Position numbers and translations under genes: made by a program. Below are positions 55,271-63,687 of a DNA stretch of 64,000 nt, piece after piece. Position 1 is the first letter of the stretch. Each line of letters opens with the position of its first letter. The DNA is from Alicycliphilus sp. UBA6560. GTDB lineage: Bacteria > Pseudomonadota > Gammaproteobacteria > Burkholderiales > Burkholderiaceae_C. The notes beneath the pieces were generated by a model, which saw nothing but the letters and a program-made list of their open reading frames with translations, was not told the origin of the DNA and did no database searches. The stretch lies in contig DJJU01000011.1 in assembly GCA_002434305.1 (NCBI GenBank), forward strand, positions 387,239 through 451,238. The letters run 5' to 3'.

Positions 55271-56782
55271 TCAGTCCTCGACGAACGCCTCCTCACGCTT
55301 CTTGCTCACCGCCGGCAGCAGCACGATGATCAGGAGCAGCAGCGCCGCCACCAGCAGGCCGGCCGAGATGGGCCGGGTGGCCAGCACGCTCCAGTCGCCG
55401 CGCGACAGCAGCAGGGCGCGGCGCAGGTTTTCTTCCATCATCGGACCCAGGATGAAGCCCAGCAGCAGCGGTGCGGGTTCCATGCCCAGTTTGTAGAACA
55501 GGTAGCCGATGAAGCCGAAGGCACCGACCAGCCACACGTCGAAAGTGTTGTTGTTGGTCGAATACACGCCGATGGCACAGAACAGCACGATGGCCGGGAA
55601 CAGCCAGCGGTAGGGCACCGTCAGCAGCTTGATCCAGATGCCGATGAGCGGCAGGTTCAGGATGATCAGCATGAGGTTGCCCAGCCACATCGAGGCGATC
55701 AGGCCCCAGAACAGCTCGGGGTTGCTGGTCATGACCTGCGGGCCGGGCTGGATGTTGTGGATGGTCATAGCACCCACCATCAGCGCCATCACGGCGTTGG
55801 GCGGGATGCCCAGCGTCAAGAGCGGGATGAAGGAGGTTTGCGAACCGGCGTTGTTGGCGGATTCCGGCGCCGTCACGCCGCGAATATTGCCCTGGCCGAA
55901 CGGCACCTCACCGGGTTTCAGCCTGGTCTTCTTCTCGATGGTGTAGGCCGCGAAGGCCGACAGCAGCGCGCCGCCGCCGGGCAGGATGCCGAGTGCCGAG
56001 CCCAGGGCCGTGCCGCGGACCATCGCGGGGAACATGCGCTTGAAGTCTTCCTTGGTTGGCATCAGGCCGGTGACCTTGGCGGCGAAGATCTCGCGCTCAT
56101 CCTCGGGGCGCGACAGGTTGGCGATGATCTCGCCGTAGCCGAACACGCCCATGGCGATGACCACGAAGTTCAGGCCGTCGGTCAGCTCGGGAATGTCGAA
56201 GCTGTAGCGCGCCACGCCCGAGTTCACGTCGGTACCCACCAGACCCAGCAGCAGGCCCAGCACGATCATGCCCACGGCCTTCAGCAGCGAGCCCGAGGCC
56301 AGCACCACGGCGCCGATCAGGCCCAGCACCATCAGGGAGAAATATTCAGCCGGGCCGAACTTGAAGGCGACTTCGGTCAGCGGCGGCGCGAACGCGGCCA
56401 GGATGATGGTGCCCACGCAGCCGGCGAAGAACGAGCCGATGCCTGCAGCGGCCAGCGCCGGGCCCGCGCGGCCCTTGCGCGCCATCTGGTAGCCGTCGAT
56501 CACCGTGACCACCGAGGACGATTCGCCCGGCAGGTTCACCAGGATGGCGGTGGTGGAGCCGCCGTACTGTGCGCCGTAGTAGATGCCGGCCAGCATGATC
56601 AGGGCCGACACCGGCGGCAGCGCATACGTGGCCGGCAGCAGCATGGCGATGGTGGCCACGGGGCCCACGCCCGGCAGCACGCCGATCAGCGTGCCCAGCA
56701 GGCAGCCGACGAAGCAGTAGATGAGGTTCTGGAACGTGAAGGCCACGCCGAACCCCATGGAGAGATGGTCAAACAATTCCAT
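55271..56782 (-). CDS. tctA: Tripartite tricarboxylate transporter, large permease TctA
   Basis: Twelve-span membrane subunit of a TTT carboxylate importer. The 503-residue product shows LIGVLPGVGPVATIAMLLPA and AGIYYGAQYGGSTTAILVNL near the N-terminus, and the repeated GILPGGGALLSAFAAY in the second half. It lies 24 bp after tctB. No binding-protein gene is adjacent. Confidence 0.95.
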   Translation of the reverse strand: MELFDHLSMGFGVAFTFQNLIYCFVGCLLGTLIGVLPGVGPVATIAMLLPATYALPPVSALIMLAGIYYGAQYGGSTTAILVNLPGESSSVVTVIDGYQMARKGRAGPALAAAGIGSFFAGCVGTIILAAFAPPLTEVAFKFGPAEYFSLMVLGLIGAVVLASGSLLKAVGMIVLGLLLGLVGTDVNSGVARYSFDIPELTDGLNFVVIAMGVFGYGEIIANLSRPEDEREIFAAKVTGLMPTKEDFKRMFPAMVRGTALGSALGILPGGGALLSAFAAYTIEKKTRLKPGEVPFGQGNIRGVTAPESANNAGSQTSFIPLLTLGIPPNAVMALMVGAMTIHNIQPGPQVMTSNPELFWGLIASMWLGNLMLIILNLPLIGIWIKLLTVPYRWLFPAIVLFCAIGVYSTNNNTFDVWLVGAFGFIGYLFYKLGMEPAPLLLGFILGPMMEENLRRALLLSRGDWSVLATRPISAGLLVAALLLLIIVLLPAVSKKREEAFVED

Positions 56783-56806
56783 GATCGGGATTCCTTAGGC
56801 GGGCTG

Positions 56807-57310
56807 TCAGCCCACGATGAAGCTGGGCCAGACGGGGAACTGCAGCTTCAGCGCCCACACGAAGGCCCCGTAGCTGCCCGCAGCCAGCACCGTGGCCAGG
56901 ATGAACACTTCCTTGAAGCGGAAGTGATCGCCCGCCAGGCTGGCGATGAACGTCAGGCCGTAGATCGCCACGATGAGCCCCATGGCCGGGATGCCGAAGC
57001 TGGGCAGACCCGCCAGCAGCACGCCGAAGGCCAGGTTGGCGCCGATGATGAACACGATCTGCTTCCAGGCCCAGCGGCCCACCGGCTCGCCGTCCTCGGT
57101 CTCCACGACCGTGGCCTTGAACATGATGACCGCACCGATCAGCGCCAGCAGAATGCCCAGCAGCAGCGGAAAATAGCCCGGTCCCATGCGGGCGCCGGTG
57201 CCGATGCTGTAATTGGTCGCACCCCAGGCGAAGGCGCCGCCCACCGCGAGATACAGCAGGCCCGAGAAGAAGTCTTTCTGACTCTTGATTTGCACAAACG
57301 TCTCCCACAT
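56807..57310 (-). CDS. tctB: Tripartite tricarboxylate transporter, small permease TctB
   Basis: Four-span partner of TctA. The 167-residue product begins MWETFVQIKSQKDFFSGLLY and contains the family core GTGARMGPGYFPLLLGILLA. The start follows the GspE-like gene by about 85 bp. I see no tctC upstream. Confidence 0.9.
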   Translation of the reverse strand: MWETFVQIKSQKDFFSGLLYLAVGGAFAWGATNYSIGTGARMGPGYFPLLLGILLALIGAVIMFKATVVETEDGEPVGRWAWKQIVFIIGANLAFGVLLAGLPSFGIPAMGLIVAIYGLTFIASLAGDHFRFKEVFILATVLAAGSYGAFVWALKLQFPVWPSFIVG

Positions 57311-57396
57311 TGCACGTGAGCGGCGATTGTGCGGCGCAGACCCCTGCGCCTCGATGTGGATTCCACCTACCGCAAAACCCTTAGATGGGAGGCGCT

Positions 57397-59208
57397 TCAC
57401 CCCTCCAGCGGCGGGGTGGCGGCGATCACTTCCTGCAGCGTCGTCAGGCCTTCGGCCGCGCGCAGTGCGCCGGCCAGGCGCAGCGGACGCATGCCGTCCT
57501 TGACGGCCTGCCGGCGCAGCGCGTCGATGGAGGGTGCCTCGTTGATCTGGTGCTTCAGGGCCTCGCTCACCGTGAGCAGCTCGTACAGCCCGATGCGGCC
57601 GCGAAAGCCGGTCATGCGGCAGTCCACGCAGCCCACGGGCTTGTAGGCGCGGTGGCCACCGGACAGCTTCCAGGGCCGGATCAGCGCGGCCAGCTCGTCG
57701 GGGCTGGCCTCGCGGTCGCGCTGGCGGCATTGCTTGCACAGCGTGCGCACCAGGCGCTGGGCCAGCACGCCCAGCAGCGTGGCGTTGATGAGGTAGGGCG
57801 GCACGCCCAGTTCCATCAGCCGGGTGACGGCGCTGGGCGCGTCGTTGGTGTGCAGCGTGGAAAAGACCAGGTGGCCGGTGAGCGCCGCCTGCACGGCCAT
57901 GTCGGCCGTCTGCAGGTCGCGGATCTCGCCCACCATGATCACGTCCGGGTCCTGGCGCATCAGTGCGCGCAGGCCCTCGGGGAAGGTGAAGTCCAGCTGC
58001 GGCTGCACCTGGGTCTGGTTGAAGCTGGGCTCGATCATTTCGATGGGGTCTTCCACCGTACTGACGTTGACCTCCTCGGTGGCCACGCGTTTGAGCGTGG
58101 AGTACAGGGTCGTGGTCTTGCCCGAGCCCGTGGGCCCGGTCACCAGGATGATGCCGTGCGGGCGCGTGACCAGCTGCTCCCAGCGTCCCGCGTCGTGCGG
58201 CGCAAAGCCCAGCGCGTCCAGGTCCTTCACGGCGTTGTCGGGGTCGAAGATGCGCATGACCATCTTCTCGCCGAAAGCCGTGGGCAGTGTGGACAGGCGC
58301 ATCTCCACCTCGTCGCCGCGCGGGTTGCGCGTCTTGATGCGTCCGTCCTGCGGGCGGCGGCGCTCCACCACGTCCATGCGCCCCAGCAGCTTGATGCGCG
58401 CCACCATGGCGTTGAGCACGCCCATGGGCATCTGGTAGACCGGGTGCAGCACGCCGTCGATGCGAAAGCGGATCACGCCCTGCTCGCGCCGCGGCTCCAG
58501 GTGGATGTCGCTGGCGCGCTGGTCGAAGGCGTACTGCCACAGCCAGTCCACCACGCGGATCACGCCCTGGTCGTTGGCGTCCAGCTGGCGGCCGGCCTTG
58601 CCCAGCTCCACCAGCTGCTCGAAGCTGCTGCCGCCAGCGCCGCCGCCGGCCTTCTGCGCCGCGCGCACGGACTTGGCCAGCGCGAAGAACTCGGCCGTGT
58701 AGCGCGTGATGTCCTGCGGATTGGCCATGACGCGGCGCACCTCGCGCTTGGCCTGGCGCTGCACCTCGGCCACCCAGTCGTCGATGAAGGGCTCGGCCGT
58801 GGCCACCACCACCTCCTTGGCCGTGACCTGCACCGGCAGCACGCGGTGGCGCTCGGCGTAGCCGGCGCTCATCACGTCGGCCACGCGGCCCACGTCCACC
58901 TTCAGCGGGTCGATGCGCAGATAGGGCAGGCCCACGCGGCCGGCGACGTATTCGGCCAGCCATTCGGTGTCCAGCGGCTTGCCGTCGGAGGCGCGCTGCA
59001 TGGCCACGGCGCCCAGGCGCACCAGCGGGTGCTGGTGGCTCTCGGCATGGGCGCAGCGGGTGATGGTGCGGTGCGCCTCCTCGGCGGTCAGGATGCCGTC
59101 GGCGCGCAGCCAGTCCACCACCTGGCGCCAGTGCAGCGGCCCGCCGGGCGGTGTGGGCGCCTCGGCGGGGGTGGCGGACTTGCTGTCGGAGTCGGGCGCG
59201 GTGCTCAT
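57397..59208 (-). CDS. GspE/PilB-type secretion ATPase
   Basis: A 603-residue traffic ATPase of the type II secretion/type IV pilus family. An N-terminal MshEN-like region (about 45-190) precedes the core. Visible are Walker A GPTGSGKTT, an Asp box STVEDPIEMIEPSFNQTQ, RQDPDVIMVGEIRD, His box HLVFSTLHTND and a four-Cys zinc site (CKQC and CVDC). No other gsp or pil gene is adjacent, so its machine is elsewhere. It may be a second PilB-like or the GspE of a T2SS. Confidence 0.9.
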   Translation of the reverse strand: MSTAPDSDSKSATPAEAPTPPGGPLHWRQVVDWLRADGILTAEEAHRTITRCAHAESHQHPLVRLGAVAMQRASDGKPLDTEWLAEYVAGRVGLPYLRIDPLKVDVGRVADVMSAGYAERHRVLPVQVTAKEVVVATAEPFIDDWVAEVQRQAKREVRRVMANPQDITRYTAEFFALAKSVRAAQKAGGGAGGSSFEQLVELGKAGRQLDANDQGVIRVVDWLWQYAFDQRASDIHLEPRREQGVIRFRIDGVLHPVYQMPMGVLNAMVARIKLLGRMDVVERRRPQDGRIKTRNPRGDEVEMRLSTLPTAFGEKMVMRIFDPDNAVKDLDALGFAPHDAGRWEQLVTRPHGIILVTGPTGSGKTTTLYSTLKRVATEEVNVSTVEDPIEMIEPSFNQTQVQPQLDFTFPEGLRALMRQDPDVIMVGEIRDLQTADMAVQAALTGHLVFSTLHTNDAPSAVTRLMELGVPPYLINATLLGVLAQRLVRTLCKQCRQRDREASPDELAALIRPWKLSGGHRAYKPVGCVDCRMTGFRGRIGLYELLTVSEALKHQINEAPSIDALRRQAVKDGMRPLRLAGALRAAEGLTTLQEVIAATPPLEG

Positions 59209-59235
59209 GGCGGGTACGGGGTTTGGGAGGAAATG

Positions 59236-60003
59236 TCAGGCGGCGACGGGCTTGAATACGCGCAGCCACTTGGTGGCGGGCAGGTCCCAGCGCGCCTGGA
59301 TGTGCTCGGCACGCGCCTGCAGCTCGGTGCGCTTGGGTCGGCTGGGCGTGCGCTGAGCCAGCACCACGGTGTTGCCCTCGCGCGTGGGTTTGAAGGCCCA
59401 CAGGGCCTGCTCGCCGAAGGCCTCGGCCATCTGCGCCAGGCTGCGCTCGTAGCTGCTGGCGCGGCCGAACAGGTTGACGGTGAGGCAGCCGTCATCGGTC
59501 AGCAGCGCGCGGCAGTCGGCGTAGAACTCGGCGCTGTCCAGCACCGGGGCGGCGGCCTCGTGGTCGTACAGGTCCACGGCCAGCGCGTCCACGGTGCCGG
59601 CCAGCTCCGGCCGGCGGATGTACTCGGCCGCGTCGGCCAGCACGACGCCCAAGCGCGGGCCGTCGGGCGGCAGCTTGAACCAGGCGCGGCACACGCCCAC
59701 CACGTGCGGGTTCAGCTCGACGGCCGTGGTGCGCATGCGCAGTGCCTTGTGGCAAAACTTGGTGATGGCCCCGGCCCCCAGGCCCAGCTGCATGGCGTTG
59801 CGCTTGGACACGCTCTCGGGCGGCACGAACAGCAGCCAGGCCATCATGCGCTGCACGTATTCCAGCTCGATGGCGAACGGCTCGGCAATGCGCATGGAGC
59901 CCTGGATCCAGGGCGTGCCCAGGTGCAGGTGGCGCACCTCGCCGTCGTCGGAGACGCTGACTTCGGGCAGTTCGGCTGGGGCGGGGTTCTTCTTGCGGGT
60001 CAA
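59236..60003 (-). CDS. Spermidine synthase-like methyltransferase-fold protein
   Basis: A ~255-residue Rossmann-fold protein related to spermidine synthases (AMQLGLGAGAITKFCHK, then VELNPHVVGVCRAWF and VDALAVDLYDHEAAAPVLDS). True SpeE catalytic context (the DLTDP-type Asp) is replaced by DLYDHEAA, so aminopropyl transfer is doubtful. The start is uncertain: no ATG lies before the fold, and I choose TTG at 60003 (LTRKKNPAPAELPEVSV). A dispersed repeat lies just upstream. It is 27 bp before the GspE-like gene. Confidence 0.78.
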   Translation of the reverse strand: MTRKKNPAPAELPEVSVSDDGEVRHLHLGTPWIQGSMRIAEPFAIELEYVQRMMAWLLFVPPESVSKRNAMQLGLGAGAITKFCHKALRMRTTAVELNPHVVGVCRAWFKLPPDGPRLGVVLADAAEYIRRPELAGTVDALAVDLYDHEAAAPVLDSAEFYADCRALLTDDGCLTVNLFGRASSYERSLAQMAEAFGEQALWAFKPTREGNTVVLAQRTPSRPKRTELQARAEHIQARWDLPATKWLRVFKPVAA

Positions 60004-60049
60004 GGCGTGGTCCAGAAAATACGGGCTTCGTAGGGTAGCGGATCGCGGA

Positions 60050-60105
60050 ACTATCAATTTAATAGCTGCCAGCGCTTGACTGGGGGGCGCTGGAGGCCAA
60101 AAACA
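60050..60105 (-). repeat. Dispersed ~55-bp palindromic repeat, copy 11
   Basis: Inverted orientation: ACTATCAATTTAATAGCTGC, CAGCGCTTGA, loop, then GCGCTGGAGGCCAAAAA. It lies between the TatD-family gene and the spermidine-synthase-like gene. Confidence 0.85.
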
Positions 60106-60115
60106 CCCCAAAACC

Positions 60116-60964
60116 TCATGGCGCCAGCAGCGCGCCCAGGCGCGGCAGCGCGGCGCAGGCGTTGGCGTGGCTGGCGGCAGCCAGCTCGTCCACGGGCATG
60201 CCGCGCAGCTGGGCGATGGCGGCGCCGATGCGCGGCAGCTCGGCCGGGCTGTTGCGCGCCGGCGGCACGCCAGCCTCGCGCTCGGCGGCCGTCACGTACA
60301 GCCAGTGCGGCGGGATGTCCGGCGCGTCGGTCTCCAGCACGAGGGCCTCCAGCGGCAGGCTGGCAGCCAGCCGGCGGATCTGGTGGGCACGATCGAACGT
60401 GGCGGCGCCGCCAAAGCCCAGCTTGAAGCCCATATCGATCAGCATGCGCGCCTGCTGCTCGCTGCCGTTGAAAGCGTGGGCGATGCCGCCACGCACTGGC
60501 AGCGCGCGCAGGCCCTTCAGGATCTGGTCCACCGAGCGGCGCGAATGCACGATGACCGGCAAGTCGAAGCGCCGCGCCAGGCGCAGCTGCTCGCGCCAGA
60601 GGTGCTGCTGGCGCGCGTCATCCAGTGACTTGTCGAAGTAGTCCAGCCCGATCTCGCCAACAGCCACCAGGCGCGGGTCATCGGCGCGCTGGATGAGCTC
60701 CTGCTCCAGCGCCGCCAGGTCGCCATCGCCGGCGTTGCGGGTGAACAGCGGGTGGATGCCCAGGGCGTAGCTGTCGCCATGCCGCTCGGCCAGCGCGCGC
60801 ACGGCGGCAAAGTTGGCACGCTCCACCGCCGGCAGCACGCAATGCGCCACACCGGCCTGCGCGGCGCGCCGGCGTTCGGCATCGGCATGCGCGGCGCCGC
60901 CGTGGTGGATGAATTCGTCCAGGTGGACGTGGGTGTCGATCCAGGCACGCATGCGGGCCATCAT
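60116..60964 (-). CDS. TatD family metal-dependent hydrolase
   Basis: TIM-barrel metallo-hydrolase of the TatD DNase family. The 282-residue product (or 278 from MRAW) has the metal motif WIDTHVHLDEF, the GEIGLDYFDKSLD region, HSRRSVDQ and LVLETDAPDIPP. The D-T-H-V-H-L start is intact, so it should be active. The substrate in vivo is unknown; relatives act as 3'-5' DNases or deacylases. Confidence 0.92.
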   Translation of the reverse strand: MMARMRAWIDTHVHLDEFIHHGGAAHADAERRRAAQAGVAHCVLPAVERANFAAVRALAERHGDSYALGIHPLFTRNAGDGDLAALEQELIQRADDPRLVAVGEIGLDYFDKSLDDARQQHLWREQLRLARRFDLPVIVHSRRSVDQILKGLRALPVRGGIAHAFNGSEQQARMLIDMGFKLGFGGAATFDRAHQIRRLAASLPLEALVLETDAPDIPPHWLYVTAAEREAGVPPARNSPAELPRIGAAIAQLRGMPVDELAAASHANACAALPRLGALLAP

Positions 60965-60993
60965 GCCACCCGCGGCTGGCCGGCCGCGTCGGT

Positions 60994-61158
60994 AAGAACG
61001 TGTTTACGATTTCCGCGCGAAGGGGTGCGGGATGCGAATCGGGATGGACTGCGAGGCGCAAACCGCAGCGATAGCTCGTGCTATCGCGAGGATTTGCAAC
61101 GATGCAGGGCGCCCGAGGTCGCGACTGCACACCCGCGCGGAGATCGTAAATACGCTCT
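60994..61158. repeat. ~165-bp palindromic (MITE-like) element
   Basis: The ends are inverted repeats: GTGTTTACGATTTCCGCGCG on the left (61000-61019) and CGCGCGGAGATCGTAAATAC on the right (61134-61153), about 18 of 20 positions pairing. The centre is a perfect hairpin, GCGATAGC-TCGT-GCTATCGC (61068-61087), flanked by GCAAA/TTTGC. No reading frame lies inside. It fills the gap between the TatD-family gene and the ABC ATPase gene, and its right end abuts the ATPase stop codon. Confidence 0.8.
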
Positions 61159-61949
61159 CAGAGCATGTGGTTCAGGAAGGCCCGGGCGCGCTCGTGGCCG
61201 GGGTCAGCGAAGAATTCGCGTGCCGCGCGGGCGGCGATGAGCTCGCCCTGGTCCATGAAGGCCACGGTATTGGCGACTTCGCGTGCAAAGCCCATCTCGT
61301 GCGTGACGACCAGCATGGTCATGCGCCCGTCGGCCAGCTCGCGCATGGTGCGCAGCACCTCGCCGGTCAGCTCCGGGTCGAGCGCCGAGGTGGGCTCGTC
61401 GAACAGCATCACGTCGGGCTGCATGGCCAGCGCGCGGGCAATCGCCACGCGCTGCTTTTGCCCGCCGGACAGGCGGCCGGGGTAGTTGTCGCGCTTCTGG
61501 GCCAGGCCGACCTTGTCCAGCAGCTCTTCGGCCCGGGCGATGGCGGCGCCCTTCGCCAGGCCCTGCACCACCATGGGCGCCTCGATGAGGTTTTCCAGCA
61601 CCGTCAGGTGCGGGAACAGGTTGAAGTGCTGGAACACCATGCCGGTGCGCGCGCAGATGCGCCGCAGCTGCGGATCGGGCACGTACACGCAGCGACCCTG
61701 GGCGTCGGTGGTGGCCAGGGTATCGCCGGCAATTGCCACATGGCCGCTGTCGATGGTCTCCAGGTGGTTCAGGCAGCGCAGAAAGGTGCTCTTGCCCGAG
61801 CCAGAGGGGCCGATCAGCGCCACCACCTCGCCGCGCCGCACGGACAGCGAAATGCCGCGCAGCACCTCGTGGCTGCCGAAGCGCTTCTTCACGTCGCGCG
61901 CCTCGATCATCAGCTGCGGCGCGCCGGCCTCACTGGTCGAACTTGGCAT
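61158..61949 (-). CDS. Polar amino acid ABC transporter ATPase (GlnQ-like)
   Basis: ATPase of a PAAT-family importer. The 263-residue product has Walker A GPSGSGKST, the family-typical MVFQHFNLFPHLTVLENLI, signature LSGGQKQRVAIARAL and Walker B DVMLFDEPTSALDPEL. The first 13 residues are non-conserved, so MIEARDV (61910) may be the real start. It overlaps the permease gene by 20 bp. Confidence 0.93.
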   Translation of the reverse strand: MPSSTSEAGAPQLMIEARDVKKRFGSHEVLRGISLSVRRGEVVALIGPSGSGKSTFLRCLNHLETIDSGHVAIAGDTLATTDAQGRCVYVPDPQLRRICARTGMVFQHFNLFPHLTVLENLIEAPMVVQGLAKGAAIARAEELLDKVGLAQKRDNYPGRLSGGQKQRVAIARALAMQPDVMLFDEPTSALDPELTGEVLRTMRELADGRMTMLVVTHEMGFAREVANTVAFMDQGELIAARAAREFFADPGHERARAFLNHML

Positions 61950-62583
61950 AGCGTTGCTCCAGGCGCTGGAAGCCCCAGGTCAGCACCAGCGTCATGAACA
62001 GATAGAACGCGGCGGCGACGATGAAGGGCGTGGTGGTGAAGTCGCGCTGCACGATGCCGCGCGCGGCGCGCAGCAGATCGTTCAGGGCCAGCACGTAGAT
62101 GAGCGAGGTGTCCTTGACCAGGGTGATGGTCTCGTTGCTCATGGGCGGCAGGATGGTGCGCACCATCTGCGGCAGCACGATGCGGCGCATGGTCTGCGGG
62201 TAGCTCATGCCCAGCACCTTGGCGGCCTCGTACTGGCCGCGGTCCACCGACTGGATGCCGGCGCGGAAGATCTCGGCGAAGTAGGCCGCGTAGTTCAGCG
62301 CAAAGGCCGCCACCGCCGCGGGAAAGTCCGGCAGGCGCACGCCCACCACCGGCACAAAGGGCAGCGCGAAGTAGATGAACAGCATCTGCAGCATGAGCGG
62401 CGTGCCGCGCATGAGCCAGATATAGCCATTCACCGCGCCCGACAGGGCCTTGATGGGCGACAGCCGCGCCAGCGCCAGCGCCAGGCCCAGCGGCAGGGCC
62501 AGCGCCAGCGTGATGGCGAACAGCTTGAGCGTGACCGCCGCGCCCTGCGCCAGCGGCGCAAAAAGAGAAAGAACGTAGTCCAT
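61930..62583 (-). CDS. Polar amino acid ABC transporter permease
   Basis: Membrane subunit of the same importer. The 217-residue product has about five hydrophobic segments and the PAAT core YAAYFAEIFRAGIQSVDRGQ, then EAAKVLGMSYPQTMRRIVLP (the EAA loop that contacts the ATPase). Only one permease gene is present, so the complex is likely homodimeric. Confidence 0.94.
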   Translation of the reverse strand: MDYVLSLFAPLAQGAAVTLKLFAITLALALPLGLALALARLSPIKALSGAVNGYIWLMRGTPLMLQMLFIYFALPFVPVVGVRLPDFPAAVAAFALNYAAYFAEIFRAGIQSVDRGQYEAAKVLGMSYPQTMRRIVLPQMVRTILPPMSNETITLVKDTSLIYVLALNDLLRAARGIVQRDFTTTPFIVAAAFYLFMTLVLTWGFQRLEQRYAKFDQ

Positions 62584-62637
62584 GAATCAGGACGGCTCAG
62601 CGCTTCGCAGCGCCCGCGCGCCCAGCAACCGGCACAC

Positions 62638-62754
62638 GCCAAACCAGCGGACGCCGCGCAAGGGCCGCCCCGCGGCGCCGGCGTCGTCCCCCTTCCCGAA
62701 TTGCGCAGCAATTCGAGAGAAGGGGGAAGGAGCGCAGCGACACAGGGGGTTGTG
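62638..62754 (-). repeat. ~117-bp structured intergenic repeat, copy B
   Basis: Matches 19860-19976 over its full length. Stems here are GACGCC/GGCGTC (62650-62655 with 62680-62685), CCCCCTTC/GAAGGGGG (62688-62695 with 62719-62726) and GAATTGC/GCAATTC (62698-62704 with 62708-62714). Differences from copy A fall on both sides of two stems and keep the pairing. It lies between the binding-protein gene and the permease gene. Confidence 0.85.
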
Positions 62755-62756
62755 CC

Positions 62757-63560
62757 TTATTTAATGATGTTCTTGCCGAACCACTGCTCGGCAATCTTGG
62801 CGGCGGCGCCGTCACCCTTCATCTCGGTCAGGGCCTTGTCCAGCTTCGCCAACAGTTCGGTGTCGTCCTTGCGCACGCCCACGCCGTACTCCTCGGTGCC
62901 GAAGTTGTCGTCCAGCACGGCGTACTGGTCGGGCTTCTTGGCCACGTAGTAGCGGCCCACCACCTCGTCGACCACCACGGCCTCCAGGCGGCCGGTGGAC
63001 AGGTCCATCAGCGCTGTCACGTTGTCACCGAAGGTCTTGAGCTCCTTCAGGGACTTGAAGACTTCCTCTTCCTTCTTCACGGCGTCCACGGCGCTGGAGC
63101 CTTCCTGCGCACCGACCACCTTGCCGGCCAGGTCGGCCTTGGTCTTGATGGCCGAGCCTGCGGGCACCACGATGATCTGGTGGTTTTCCATGTAGGGCGC
63201 GGTGAAGCCGATGTTCTGCTTGCGCGCTTCGGTGATGGTCAGGCCGTTCCACAGCGCATCCACGCGCTTGCCGGACAGCTCGGCCTCCTTGGCGCTCCAG
63301 TCGATGGGCTTGAACTCGACCTCCAGACCCAGGCGCTTGGCGGCCTCCTTGGCCATGTCGATGTCAAAGCCGACCAGCTCGTTCTTGTCGTCGCGGAAAC
63401 CCATGGGCGGGAAGTTGTCGTCCAGGCCGACGACGATCTTCGTCACGGCGGCGGGAGCGGGTTCGGGCGCGGCAGCGGCAGGCGTGGCCGGCTCCTGCTT
63501 GGAACAACCGGCAAGCACGGCCCCGAGGGTCAGCAGGGCGACAGCAGCAAACTTCTTCAT
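62757..63560 (-). CDS. Polar amino acid ABC transporter binding lipoprotein
   Basis: Ligand-binding subunit of the PAAT importer. The 267-residue product begins MKKFAAVALLTLGAVLAGCS with a lipobox (LAGC, Cys at residue 19). An Ala/Pro linker precedes the SBP_bac_3 fold (KIVVGLDDNFPPMGFRDDKN, LVGFDIDMAKEAAKRLG). The ligand cannot be told from sequence. It is first in the SBP-permease-ATPase order. Confidence 0.93.
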   Translation of the reverse strand: MKKFAAVALLTLGAVLAGCSKQEPATPAAAAPEPAPAAVTKIVVGLDDNFPPMGFRDDKNELVGFDIDMAKEAAKRLGLEVEFKPIDWSAKEAELSGKRVDALWNGLTITEARKQNIGFTAPYMENHQIIVVPAGSAIKTKADLAGKVVGAQEGSSAVDAVKKEEEVFKSLKELKTFGDNVTALMDLSTGRLEAVVVDEVVGRYYVAKKPDQYAVLDDNFGTEEYGVGVRKDDTELLAKLDKALTEMKGDGAAAKIAEQWFGKNIIK

Positions 63561-63687
63561 GGGATGCAAAGGTAAGGAGGTGGAAAAGGAACAGGAAAAA
63601 CGGGCCCTGGGGCCCGGGCAAACCCGTAATTGTCCCACCTTTGCAGCCAGGCGGCCGGCCAGCGCTCGGGGCGCGCCGCTGCGCCGC

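Noticed and set aside
59236..60003. Second true spermidine synthase
   Set aside because: The catalytic Asp context seen in SpeE (DLTDPFG) is absent, and the N-terminal beta domain is short, so only fold similarity is claimed.
57385..60033. An 880-codon + strand open frame opposite the GspE-like and spermidine-synthase-like genes
   Set aside because: The opposite strand carries complete motifs of known families; this frame has none and spans two genes and their gap.
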